Source: Thermoleophilaceae bacterium (lineage in GTDB: Bacteria > Actinomycetota > Thermoleophilia > Solirubrobacterales > JACPNS01). Taken from it: a stretch of DNA of 45,556 nucleotides. The notes below the pieces were generated by a model. The model saw only the letters and a list, made by a program, of their open reading frames with translations, ran no database searches and was not told where the DNA came from. Both the position numbers and the translations under genes were made by a program. Below are positions 32,058 through 39,927 of this stretch, one piece after another; positions within the stretch are counted from its first letter, which is position 1; each line of letters opens with the position of its first letter. Where the stretch lies: assembly GCA_016463365.1 (NCBI GenBank), contig JAEMRJ010000005.1, positions 1-45,556 of the forward strand, in the 5' to 3' direction.

Positions 32058-32960
32058 ATGAACGCGGTCAGCTCAGCAACGCGTACCGACGTCCGTTTTG
32101 ACAGCAACGGCGACGAGTGCGGTGCCTGGTTCTATCGACCCGATGGTCCAGGCCCGTTTCCCGTCGTCGTGCTCTGTCACGGGCTCGGGGCCACCCGTGA
32201 GATGGGCTTTGACCCGTATGCCCGCGCTTTCGCTGACGCCGGCATTGCCGCGCTGGCATTCACCTACCGCAGTTTCGGTGACAGCGACGGCGAGCCGCGC
32301 CAAGTGCTCGACATCGGTCGGCAGCGCGAGGACATCGCCTCGGCGATCGAGTACGTCAAAGGTCTCGATGATGTTGATCCCGACCGCGTCGCACTCTTTG
32401 GCAGCTCCTTCGGTGGCGGCCACGTGATCGCTGTTGCGGCGGACCGCGACGACATCGCGGCCGTGGTCGCTCAGTGCCCGTTCACTGACGGTCAGGCATC
32501 CGGCCTGACGCTTGGCGTTTCGAGCACCGTCAAAATCGGCGCCTACGCCGTCGCGGACGGTCTGGCGCGTCTGATCGGCCGCAAGCCTGTGTATGCACGA
32601 CTTGCCGGTGAGCGCGGCGAGCCGGCGATGATGACCGCGCCGGATGTGATCGTCGGCTACAAGGCGCTGATGCCCGAAGGGTTCGAAGAGGACAACCGTG
32701 TCGCAGGTCGCATCGGCCTGGACGTGCTCTTTGAGCGCCCGGGTCGCAGGATGAAGGAGCTCAACTGCCCGACGCTTGTCTGTGCGTGCGAGAAGGACAC
32801 CGTCGCGCCGTACGGACCGACCAAGAAGTTCGCCGAAGCGGCCCGCAACGTCGAGCTGAAGTCCTACCCCTTCGGCCACTTCGACATCTACCTCGGCGAG
32901 GGTTTCGACCGGGCCAGCGCCGACCAGGTCGCCTTCTTCAAGCGCGTCCTCAAGCCGTAG
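32058..32960 (+). CDS. Alpha/beta hydrolase (dienelactone-hydrolase-like)
   Basis: 300 residues. The N-terminal strands lead to VVVLCHGLGATREMGFD (oxyanion HG). The nucleophile elbow is ALFGSSFGGGHVIA (GxSxG), the acid is probably in CACEKDTVAPYGPT, and the catalytic His in YPFGHFDIYLGEGFD. A helical cap lies between strands. The family hydrolyses esters, thioesters or amides. Being 3 bp after the HadB-like gene, it may be a thioesterase or esterase for the same acyl substrate, but this is inference. Confidence 0.85.
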   Translation: MNAVSSATRTDVRFDSNGDECGAWFYRPDGPGPFPVVVLCHGLGATREMGFDPYARAFADAGIAALAFTYRSFGDSDGEPRQVLDIGRQREDIASAIEYVKGLDDVDPDRVALFGSSFGGGHVIAVAADRDDIAAVVAQCPFTDGQASGLTLGVSSTVKIGAYAVADGLARLIGRKPVYARLAGERGEPAMMTAPDVIVGYKALMPEGFEEDNRVAGRIGLDVLFERPGRRMKELNCPTLVCACEKDTVAPYGPTKKFAEAARNVELKSYPFGHFDIYLGEGFDRASADQVAFFKRVLKP

Positions 32961-32986
32961 CTGCCGGGAAGCCGGCTCGGCAAAAG

Positions 32987-32992
32987 TATCCT
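32987..32992 (+). promoter_or_regulatory. -10 element for hrcA (leaderless type)
   Basis: TATCCT ends 7 nt before the hrcA ATG. No -35 and no CIRCE inverted repeat (TTAGCACTC-N9-GAGTGCTAA) is visible in the 39-bp gap after the hydrolase gene. Confidence 0.45.
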
Positions 32993-32999
32993 CAGCTGG

Positions 33000-34013
33000 A
33001 TGCTCACAGACCGGCAAGAACAGATCCTTCGGATCGTCGTCGAGGCGTTCACCGCCACGGGCGCGCCCGTGGGCTCGCGCGCGATCGCGGAACGCCCCGA
33101 CGTCGCGTGGGGTCCGTCAACGGTGCGCAACGAGTTTGCCGTGCTGGTCAGCCACGGGTTTCTTGAACAGCCGCACACCTCTGCCGGTCGCCGCCCGACT
33201 GAAGCCGGCTACCGCTACTTCGTCGATGAACTGCTTCGCGACGACTCCCGCCGCGAGGCTCCGTCGATCGAGCTGACCTTCGACCGCCGCGAGATCGCGG
33301 ACGCCATCCGGCAGACAACCGAGGCGCTGGCCGAGGTCAACGAACTGATGGCGCTGGTCAGCGCGCCCCCGCTCGAGAGCGAAGAGATCCTGCGCGTTGA
33401 GCTGGTCCCGCTCTCGCCGCAGATGGTGATGGTCGTGGTCATCACCAGCAACGGCAATGTCACCAAGCGTCAGTTCGAGTTCGACCGGGCGGTCGACGAG
33501 GGCCTCGCGCGTTGGGCGACCGGTTACCTGAACGAGCGCCTGAACGGCGTGCCGCTGGGCGCCCGGATGATCCGCTCGCGACTTTTTGCGCACGACCTCG
33601 CCCCGACAGAGCTGAGCTTCATCGAGGCGATCAGCACCGCGTTCCTGGAGCCGCCGCAGGGCGACAACATCTTGTTCGTCGGCGGATCTCGCCACCTGAT
33701 CGGATCGGGCGCGGGCGAGCCGATCCCGGGCCTCGACCAGCTGATGGGCGCCGTCGAGGAGCGCGAGGCCGTCACGCGCCTGCTGCGCGCGCGACTGGAC
33801 GAACGCGGCGTCTACCTGCGCATCGGCCACGAGAACGAGGCGATCGAACTGGTCGGCGCGAGTGTCGTCGGTGCCAACTACGGCACGCACACCCGCCAGC
33901 TCGGCAGCGTCAATGTGATCGGCCCGGTGCGGATGAATTACCCGCGAGCGATCTCCTCCGTACGCTTTGCGGCAGCAAGGCTCTCAGATTTCGTCTCGGA
34001 CGTTTACGCGTAG
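33000..34013 (+). CDS. hrcA: Heat-inducible transcription repressor HrcA
   Basis: 337 residues. The N-terminal winged helix is MLTDRQEQILRIVVEAFTAT, then GAPVGSRAIAE and WGPSTVRNEFAVL, followed by the HTSAGRRPTEAGYRYFVD signature. The GAF-like middle and dimer domains end with IGPVRMNYPRAISSVRFAA. HrcA binds CIRCE elements of chaperone genes and needs GroEL for activity. It lies 18 bp before dnaJ, the usual hrcA-dnaJ pair; groEL and dnaK are outside the window. Confidence 0.97.
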   Translation: MLTDRQEQILRIVVEAFTATGAPVGSRAIAERPDVAWGPSTVRNEFAVLVSHGFLEQPHTSAGRRPTEAGYRYFVDELLRDDSRREAPSIELTFDRREIADAIRQTTEALAEVNELMALVSAPPLESEEILRVELVPLSPQMVMVVVITSNGNVTKRQFEFDRAVDEGLARWATGYLNERLNGVPLGARMIRSRLFAHDLAPTELSFIEAISTAFLEPPQGDNILFVGGSRHLIGSGAGEPIPGLDQLMGAVEEREAVTRLLRARLDERGVYLRIGHENEAIELVGASVVGANYGTHTRQLGSVNVIGPVRMNYPRAISSVRFAAARLSDFVSDVYA

Positions 34014-34031
34014 GCCGCGCTCAACCACCAG

Positions 34032-35180
34032 ATGTCCACCACTCGCGACTACTACGAGGTGCTCGGTGTTGCCCGGGGCGCCGACGGCTCAGAGATCAAG
34101 AAGGCCTTCCGCCGACTTGCCCGCACGCATCATCCCGACGTCAACGACTCGCCCGAGGCCGAAGCCGAATTCAAAGAGATCGCTGCCGCCTACGAGGTGC
34201 TGAGCGACGACTCGCGCCGCGCAACTTACGACCGCTACGGCCACGAGGGTCTGCGCAGCTCCGGCGGTGAACCCGACTTCTCCGGCTTCGGCGACTTCTC
34301 ATCGATCTTCCAGGCGTTCTTCGATCAGGCCGGGGCCGGCGGGATGTTCGGCGGCGGCGGGCGCAGCACCGGCGCGGGACGCGGTCCGATGCAGGGCGGC
34401 GACCTGGCCGTCGAGGCCGAGCTCGAACTGCACGACGTGCTGACCGGCAAAGAAGTGAAGGTCGAGTACGAAGTGATCGAGTCCTGCGAGCGCTGTGACG
34501 GCAAGCGCGCAGAGCCCGGCACCGACGTCGAGACGTGCAGGAAGTGTGACGGCGCCGGCCAGGTTCGGATCGTCCAGAAAACGATGCTCGGCCAGATCGC
34601 CCGCGCGATGGTCTGCGACCAGTGCGAGGGGATGGGGCAGACCGTCCCTACTCCCTGCAAGGAGTGCGCAGGCAAGGGCCGCGTGCGCGTCGACCGCGAT
34701 CTCACCGTGTCGATTCCGGCCGGGATCGAAGAAGGTCAGCAGGTTCGGGTCGCTGGACGCGGGCACGCCGGGGCCAACAGCGGGCCGCCGGGCGACCTCT
34801 ACGTGCAGGTCACGATCGAGCAGGACGAGCGCTTCCACCGTGAGGGTCGCGATCTCTACACGGTGATTGATCTTCCCGCGCACGCTGCGATGCTCGGCCG
34901 CGAAGTCGAAGTCGAGACGCTTGACGGCACTGAGTCGATCAAGCTCAGTTCGGGCGTCACCCACGGCGACGACATCAAGGTCAAGGGGCACGGCCTGCCC
35001 GGACTGCGCAACAACACGCGCGGTGATCTGCATGCGGTGGTCAACCTCCAGGTCCCGCACAATCTTTCCGCCGAGCAGCGCAAGCTGCTCGAAAAGTTCG
35101 ACGCGTCGCTGACGGAGAAGAACTTCAAGCCGGCTGGCGGCGAGGGCATCATGGGTCGGCTGCGTCGGGCGCTGCGTTGA
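34032..35180 (+). CDS. dnaJ: Chaperone protein DnaJ
   Basis: 382 residues. The J domain (1-70) has HHPDVND (HPD). A Gly/Phe-rich linker ([26 protein letters not shown]) is followed by the zinc region with four repeats: [24 protein letters not shown] and CKECAGKG. The first repeat lacks the last Gly of CxxCxGxG but keeps both Cys. The two beta-sandwich substrate domains and dimer end follow. DnaJ hands unfolded proteins to DnaK and stimulates its ATPase. It is the second gene after hrcA and 14 bp before prmA. Confidence 0.97.
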   Translation: MSTTRDYYEVLGVARGADGSEIKKAFRRLARTHHPDVNDSPEAEAEFKEIAAAYEVLSDDSRRATYDRYGHEGLRSSGGEPDFSGFGDFSSIFQAFFDQAGAGGMFGGGGRSTGAGRGPMQGGDLAVEAELELHDVLTGKEVKVEYEVIESCERCDGKRAEPGTDVETCRKCDGAGQVRIVQKTMLGQIARAMVCDQCEGMGQTVPTPCKECAGKGRVRVDRDLTVSIPAGIEEGQQVRVAGRGHAGANSGPPGDLYVQVTIEQDERFHREGRDLYTVIDLPAHAAMLGREVEVETLDGTESIKLSSGVTHGDDIKVKGHGLPGLRNNTRGDLHAVVNLQVPHNLSAEQRKLLEKFDASLTEKNFKPAGGEGIMGRLRRALR

Positions 35181-35194
35181 TCGGCGCTGCCTAG

Positions 35195-36055
35195 ATGATT
35201 CGCCTCGCGATCCGCTGCCGCGCAGAGAACGCCGAGCTCGCGCTGGCTCAGTTGATCGAGCTCGCGCCGACCGGCATCGAGGAGATCCGCGACGGCGACA
35301 TCGTCGAGTACGCGGTCTACGGTCCGCCGGGCGAGGTCCCGACGCTGCCAGACCTTCAGGTGGCCGTTGGCGACGATCTGGTCGAGGTCCGAACGACCGA
35401 AGTCGCCGACGACTGGCAGGAGCGCTGGAAGGACTTCCACGGCTCGATGCTGATCACGCCGTCCGCCGGCGCTGCTGAGCCGACGATTTTTCTGCGCCCC
35501 AGTTGGGACAGCGCTGAGCCCGCGGCCGGATCGACCGAAATCGTGCTCGACCCGGGTCAGGCCTTCGGCACCGGTTCGCATCCGACCACGCGACTGTGCC
35601 TGCGCCTGCTGCTTGACATCGTCGCCGAAGGCAAGGGGGATGGCGAGCTTATTGATCTTGGCTGCGGTAGCGGCGTGCTGGCGATCGCGGCCGGCAAGCT
35701 GGGGTGGGGGCCGCTGCGGGCGTACGACTTCGATCATCTGGCCGTGAGCGCGACCGTCGAGAATGCGCGCGAGAACGGCGTGGTGCTTGAAGCATTTCAG
35801 AGCGACGTGCGCGCGCCCGAGGGCGACGGCATCCCGGCGCTCGCGCCGACGGTTTTCGCAAACATCATGCGGCCGCAGCTCTTGGACGTGGCACGCCAGA
35901 TCCCGGCGGATCACGGGATGCGCGAAGTCGTGCTCTCGGGACTGCTTGACGAAGAGGCCGACGAGATCTCGTCGGCATTCGCGGCGCACGGGCTGGCTGA
36001 GACCGGGCGGATCAGCGAAGGCGGCTGGACCGGGCTGCGGCTCTCTGCTCGTTAG
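35195..36055 (+). CDS. prmA: Ribosomal protein L11 methyltransferase
   Basis: 286 residues. The N-terminal substrate domain includes DDWQERWKDFHGSM. The SAM-binding core has the PrmA-specific DPGQAFGTGSHPTTRLCL, motif I LIDLGCGSGVLAIAAGKLG and the active-site FANIMRPQLLD (variant of the usual ANI/L). It trimethylates ribosomal protein L11. dnaJ-prmA is a common actinobacterial pair. Its stop codon overlaps the stop codon of the convergent SDR gene (shared bases 36052-36055). Confidence 0.95.
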   Translation: MIRLAIRCRAENAELALAQLIELAPTGIEEIRDGDIVEYAVYGPPGEVPTLPDLQVAVGDDLVEVRTTEVADDWQERWKDFHGSMLITPSAGAAEPTIFLRPSWDSAEPAAGSTEIVLDPGQAFGTGSHPTTRLCLRLLLDIVAEGKGDGELIDLGCGSGVLAIAAGKLGWGPLRAYDFDHLAVSATVENARENGVVLEAFQSDVRAPEGDGIPALAPTVFANIMRPQLLDVARQIPADHGMREVVLSGLLDEEADEISSAFAAHGLAETGRISEGGWTGLRLSAR

Positions 36056-36930
36056 GGCGCGACGCGCTCGACGTGTGACCAGCTCTCGGGGTGCTCGGTC
36101 GCCCAGCGCTCGAACGTCATCGGCGGATGGCCGGTGAGCACTTCCGTCGATTCGGTCTGAATGTCGAACTCGCCGTCGGCGATCGCCAGATACGTGCTGA
36201 CCCACGCCTCGACCTGCCAGTCAGGCGCGCCGAAGTGCGAGCGCGACTCATAGGCATCTTCGACGGATTCCTGTTGGTACTCGAAGAGCTTGCCGGTGAG
36301 CGCCGTGAGGCGGTTTGCGATGTGGCGCAGTGACACCCGCTCCGGGCCGCTGATGTTGAAAGTTTCGCCGTCGCGCGAGTCGTCGGTGAGCAGGCGCACT
36401 GCGACGTCGGCGACGTCGCTGCGTGTCACCGGGACGAGCTTGCCGTCGCCACCGGGGCCGCGCATGATGCCGTCCGGTCCGGCGAGCACGGGCAGAAAGT
36501 CTGTGTAGAGGTTCTGGCGCTGGAAGACGTAGGACATTCCCGACTGGATGATCGCCTGCTCAGTTGCGTAGTGGTCGCGGGCGAGCGTGAAGGCGGCATC
36601 AGGAGCCGCGCCGCAGAGCGATGTGTAGATCACGCGAGAAATGCCTGCGGCAGCAGCGGCGTCGATCGCGCTGTAGTGCTGCTCAAGGCGGTTCTCGGAT
36701 TCGCGGGCGCTGACCAGGAAGAGGGTGTCGGCGCCTTTGAGCGCCTCGGTCATCTCGTCGGTTGCCGAGTAGTCGGAGGCCGTCGCAAGGTCAACCCCGG
36801 CGATCTTCGGGGCAGCGGCAGCGTCGCGCACGATCAGCCGAAGGTTCGCGCCGCCGTCGGCGAGGCGTTCGGCCGTCAGGCCGCCGATGATGCCGGTCGC
36901 TCCGGTGATTGCGATCAGTGGCTGAGGCAT
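36052..36930 (-). CDS. NmrA-like NAD(P)-binding SDR protein
   Basis: 292 residues from ATG 36930 (ATG 36948 is possible but adds a non-family leader). The Rossmann motif is ITGATGIIGGLTAERLADGG. Then come DTLFLVSARES, AAGISRVIYTSLCG and a YATEQAIIQSGMSYVFQRQN stretch, typical of QorB/NmrA-type quinone oxidoreductases or redox sensors. It may reduce quinones with NADPH or sense NADP. It is divergent from a zinc-free quinone reductase gene (53-bp gap), so the two may respond to one oxidative or electrophilic signal. Confidence 0.88.
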   Translation of the reverse strand: MPQPLIAITGATGIIGGLTAERLADGGANLRLIVRDAAAAPKIAGVDLATASDYSATDEMTEALKGADTLFLVSARESENRLEQHYSAIDAAAAAGISRVIYTSLCGAAPDAAFTLARDHYATEQAIIQSGMSYVFQRQNLYTDFLPVLAGPDGIMRGPGGDGKLVPVTRSDVADVAVRLLTDDSRDGETFNISGPERVSLRHIANRLTALTGKLFEYQQESVEDAYESRSHFGAPDWQVEAWVSTYLAIADGEFDIQTESTEVLTGHPPMTFERWATEHPESWSHVERVAP

Positions 36931-36969
36931 GGCGGCATCCTGCCACATCTGCCGCCCCGGCGCGCCTCA

Positions 36970-36975
36970 TAGACT
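36970..36975 (+). promoter_or_regulatory. -10 element for the quinone reductase gene (leaderless type)
   Basis: TAGACT ends 8 nt before ATG 36984. It lies in the 53-bp gap between divergent genes. No clear -35. Confidence 0.45.
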
Positions 36976-36983
36976 TCGCCGCG

Positions 36984-37925
36984 ATGCTTGCCGCCACCAT
37001 TTCCGACGGAGCGATTTCCGCAGCCGTCCAGCCCGATCCAGTCGCTGGAGCGGGAGAGTTGCTCGTGCGCGTGCGCGCGGCGGGGCTCAACGGCGGCGAC
37101 ATCTTGCAGCGGGCGGGTGCGTACCCACCGCCGCCGGGGTATCCGCTTGACATTCCCGGATTGGAATTTGCCGGAGAGGTGGCTGGTGTCGGCGAGGGCG
37201 TCCGTCGTTTTGCTGCGGGCGATCGTGTCATGACGATCACCGGTGGCGGGGGCCAGGCCGAGCTTGCGGTTGTGCATGAGTCGATGGCGATGCCCGTGCC
37301 GGACTCGATCGACTGGCCGGCAGCCGGGGGATTCCCTGAGGTTTTCCTGACTGCACACGACGCGCTCTTCACGCAGGCTGAGCTGCGACCTGGTGAGCGT
37401 CTGCTCATCAACGGCGCGGCCGGCGGTGTCGGCACGGCGGCGATCCAGTTGGCGAAGAATGCCGGGGCCTTTGTGGTTGCGAGCGTGCGCGATGCTGCGG
37501 TTCACGATTCCGTGCGCGCGCTCGGGGCCGATGAGGTTGTGTTGCCGGATGCGGCTGGCGACCATGAACCGTTTGACGTCGTGCTCGAGCTGGTCGGTGG
37601 CCCGAACATCGCAGGCGCGATCAAGGGGCTTGCGATGGGCGGCCGGATCGTCGTCATCGGCGTGGGCGGGGGCTTCAAGACCGAGATCAATCTCTTGGCG
37701 ATCATGGGCAAGCGAGCCGTGCTGCGCGGGTCGACCCTGCGCGCGCGGCCGCTGGAAGAAAAAGCCCTCGCGAGCCGCGCCGTAGAGCGCGAAGTCCTGC
37801 CCGCCCTCGCCAACGGCTCAATAGTCGTCCCGGTCATGGAATCCTTCCCCCTCCCCGAAGTCGCCGCCGCCTACGACCGCTTCACCGCCGGCAGCAAACT
37901 CGGCAAAATCGTCCTCACCGCATAA
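36984..37925 (+). CDS. NADPH:quinone oxidoreductase (MDR family)
   Basis: 313 residues from ATG 36984. GroES-like N-terminal domain: AAGLNGGDILQRAGAYPPPPGYP, then GLEFAGEVAGVGEGV. The cofactor domain has the MDR motif INGAAGGVGTAAIQLAKNAG and ARALGADEVV-like VRALGADEVVL. Zinc-binding Cys and His ligands are absent, as in the quinone-reductase branch (QOR, zeta-crystallin-like, PIG3 type with GxGG). It should reduce quinones or enones with NADPH. The upstream frame to 36909 is not conserved-looking and overlaps the divergent gene's leader. Confidence 0.92.
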   Translation: MLAATISDGAISAAVQPDPVAGAGELLVRVRAAGLNGGDILQRAGAYPPPPGYPLDIPGLEFAGEVAGVGEGVRRFAAGDRVMTITGGGGQAELAVVHESMAMPVPDSIDWPAAGGFPEVFLTAHDALFTQAELRPGERLLINGAAGGVGTAAIQLAKNAGAFVVASVRDAAVHDSVRALGADEVVLPDAAGDHEPFDVVLELVGGPNIAGAIKGLAMGGRIVVIGVGGGFKTEINLLAIMGKRAVLRGSTLRARPLEEKALASRAVEREVLPALANGSIVVPVMESFPLPEVAAAYDRFTAGSKLGKIVLTA

Positions 37926-37938
37926 CCAAGCCACTTCT

Positions 37939-37988
37939 TGCTGCAAGGTTGCAGCTTTGCAGCGCTGCAAAGCTGCAACCTTGCAGCA
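37939..37988 (+). repeat. Perfect 50-bp palindrome made of six TTGCAGC heptamers
   Basis: Positions 37939-37963 are exactly complementary to 37964-37988. The heptamer TTGCAGC or its complement GCTGCAA occurs at 37940, 37949, 37957, 37964, 37972 and 37981, with orientations -,+,+,-,-,+. Outer flanks AAGCCA and TGGCTT extend the symmetry imperfectly. It lies 13 bp after the quinone reductase stop and 60 bp before the yqeY -10. It could be an operator array, a repeat element or a strong RNA hairpin; there is no T-run. Confidence 0.85.
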
Positions 37989-38027
37989 GTTTCTGGCTTA
38001 GTTGAGGGGATTGGGCAATTCGGTGTG

Positions 38028-38054
38028 TTGCCCGCCCGCCGTCCGCATTACCCT
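38028..38054 (+). promoter_or_regulatory. Promoter of the yqeY-phoH-ybeY-era operon
   Basis: TTGCCC (38028-38033), a short 15-nt spacer, then TACCCT (38049-38054), ending 6 nt before the yqeY ATG. This predicts a leaderless transcript for the four-gene operon. Confidence 0.45.
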
Positions 38055-38060
38055 GAGGAC

Positions 38061-38492
38061 ATGGCCATAGTCGACCAGCTCCAAGATGACGTGAAGACCG
38101 CGATGAAGGCGAAGGAGACCGAGAAGGTCCAGGCGCTGCGTCTGATCGTCGCCGATCTGCAGCGCGCTGCCAAAGAAGGCAACGACGATGAACTCGCGAT
38201 TCTGCGCACGGCGCGCAAGAAGCGCGTCGAAGCCGCGAAGGCATTCCGCGAAGGCGGACGCGACGAAGCGGCCGACCAGGAAGAGTCCGAAGCTGCGCTG
38301 ATCGACCAGTACCTGCCCGCACAGATGGACGACGAGAAGCTCGCAGCGATCGTCGAGGAGACGATCGAGCAGACCGGCGCCTCCGGCATGGCCGACATGG
38401 GCAAAGTGATGGGCGCGGTAATGGGCAAGGTCAAGGGCGAAGCCGACGGCGGACGCGTTCAGGCGCTCGTCAAGGAAGGGCTCGCCTCTTGA
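38061..38492 (+). CDS. yqeY: YqeY/GatB-like domain protein
   Basis: 143 residues from ATG 38061: VDQLQDDVKTAMKAKETEKV and RLIVADLQRAAKEG, with the conserved ARKKRVEAAKAFREGGRDEAADQE region and IDQYLPAQM. The C-terminal GatB-like tail is ADMGKVMGAVMGKVKGEADG, which in GatB contacts tRNA. YqeY is widespread but its exact role is unclear. It overlaps phoH by 4 bp. The open frame to 37938 lies in the palindrome and is rejected. Confidence 0.93.
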   Translation: MAIVDQLQDDVKTAMKAKETEKVQALRLIVADLQRAAKEGNDDELAILRTARKKRVEAAKAFREGGRDEAADQEESEAALIDQYLPAQMDDEKLAAIVEETIEQTGASGMADMGKVMGAVMGKVKGEADGGRVQALVKEGLAS

Positions 38493-39499
38493 CGCGTACG
38501 ACGATCGAGCTGGAGAACGACGTCGCGGCAGAGCTCGCCGGCACCCATGATGCGGTGCTCAAAACTTTGGAAGACCATCTCGACTGCCGCGTGCACCTGC
38601 GTGGCAACGTCCTCACGCTCGAGGGCGACGACATGGACATCGATGCAGCACGCATCGTCGTGGACGAGCTCGCAGGCCTGATCGAGCACGGCCACGAAAT
38701 CGCGCCCGGCACCATCCAGGTCGTCTCCAGCGCGCTCGACCAGCACAAGGATCCCGCCGCAGTCTTTGACGACGTCGTCTGGCGCCACCGCGACAAGAAG
38801 GTCGCGCCCAAGACCGTCAACCAGAAGGAATACGTCGACGCGATCCGCAGCAAGACTCTGACCTTCGGCGTCGGCCCGGCGGGTACAGGTAAGACATACC
38901 TGGCGATCGCACTCGCCGCGCAGGCGCTCAGCACCCGCCGCGTCTCGCGCATCATCCTCACGCGCCCCGCCGTCGAAGCCGGCGAGCGCCTCGGCTTCCT
39001 GCCCGGAGACCTGATGGCCAAGGTCGACCCGTACATGCGACCGCTGTTTGACGCGCTCTACGACATGCTTGAGCCGGAGCGCGTCAACGAGTTCCTGGAG
39101 AGCGGGGCGATCGAAGTTGCACCGCTCGCATTCCTGCGCGGAAGAACCCTGAACGACTCCTTCGTGATCCTCGACGAGGCCCAGAACACCACCCCTGAGC
39201 AGATGAAGATGTTCCTCACGCGCCTTGGTTTCGGCTCGCAGATTGTCGTCACCGGCGACGTCACTCAGATCGACCTGCCGCGCGGCGAACGCTCCGGACT
39301 GATCGAGGTCGCGCAGATCCTCAACGAGATCGACGACGTCTCGTTCGTGCGCTTTGACGAGTCGGATGTTGTGCGTCACAAGCTCGTTCAGCACATCGTC
39401 TCCGCATACGCCGAGCACTCCGAGCAGCTTGAGCGCCAGCGCCAGTCGCGCAAGAAGCCGCGACGTCGCGGGACCGGCGACGACGACCAGGACATATGA
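38489..39499 (+). CDS. phoH: PhoH-family ATPase
   Basis: 336 residues, TTG start inside the yqeY stop (TTGA). The N-terminal ~100 residues form a KH-like RNA-binding domain (LEDHLDCRVHLRGNVLTLEG). The PhoH core has TFGVGPAGTGKTYLAIALA (Walker A), ILTRPAVEAGERLGFLPGDL and SFVILDEAQNTTPEQMKMFL (Walker B). The C-terminal tail is basic (RQSRKKPRRRGTG). This is the PhoH/YbeZ group that works with YbeY in rRNA maturation. The next gene is ybeY, overlapping by 4 bp. Confidence 0.95.
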   Translation: MTRTTIELENDVAAELAGTHDAVLKTLEDHLDCRVHLRGNVLTLEGDDMDIDAARIVVDELAGLIEHGHEIAPGTIQVVSSALDQHKDPAAVFDDVVWRHRDKKVAPKTVNQKEYVDAIRSKTLTFGVGPAGTGKTYLAIALAAQALSTRRVSRIILTRPAVEAGERLGFLPGDLMAKVDPYMRPLFDALYDMLEPERVNEFLESGAIEVAPLAFLRGRTLNDSFVILDEAQNTTPEQMKMFLTRLGFGSQIVVTGDVTQIDLPRGERSGLIEVAQILNEIDDVSFVRFDESDVVRHKLVQHIVSAYAEHSEQLERQRQSRKKPRRRGTGDDDQDI

Positions 39500-39927
39500 G
39501 CCGCGATGCCCTCGAGATCGAGCTGATCGTCGAGGAAGGCGTCCAACCCGGCGTCCCTGAAGAAGATCTGATCGGTGCCGCACGAGCCACGCTCGACCGG
39601 CTCGGTGTCGAGGACGGACACGTCGCGATTGAGATCGTCGGCGAGTTTCGCATCCACCAGCTGAATCGCGAGTTCCGCGGCAAAGACGATCCGACCGACG
39701 TCCTCAGCTTCCCGGTGGACGGCGAAGAAATCGCGATCGAAGGACCCCCGGTGCTCCAGGTGACCGGCGCGCTGGAGCTGGGCGACGTCGCGATCAATCC
39801 CGAGCACACCGAAAACATGGTCGAAGCGGTCGTGCACGGCGTGCTCCACCTCTGCGGCTACGACCACGAGGTCGACGACGGTGAGATGCTCGAGCTGCAG
39901 GACGAGATCGTCGACGGGCTCGAGTGA
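39496..39927 (+). CDS. ybeY: Endoribonuclease YbeY (rRNA maturation factor)
   Basis: 143 residues. The zinc motif is HGVLHLCGYDHEVDDGEM, with three His ligands (HxxxHxxxxxH form). Upstream is the family LNREFRGKDDPTDVLSFPV segment and a GDVAIN strand. YbeY takes part in 16S rRNA 3'-end processing and ribosome quality control. It overlaps phoH and era by a few bases, so the three are translationally coupled. Length is slightly short for the family, with no extra domain. Confidence 0.96.
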   Translation: MSRDALEIELIVEEGVQPGVPEEDLIGAARATLDRLGVEDGHVAIEIVGEFRIHQLNREFRGKDDPTDVLSFPVDGEEIAIEGPPVLQVTGALELGDVAINPEHTENMVEAVVHGVLHLCGYDHEVDDGEMLELQDEIVDGLE

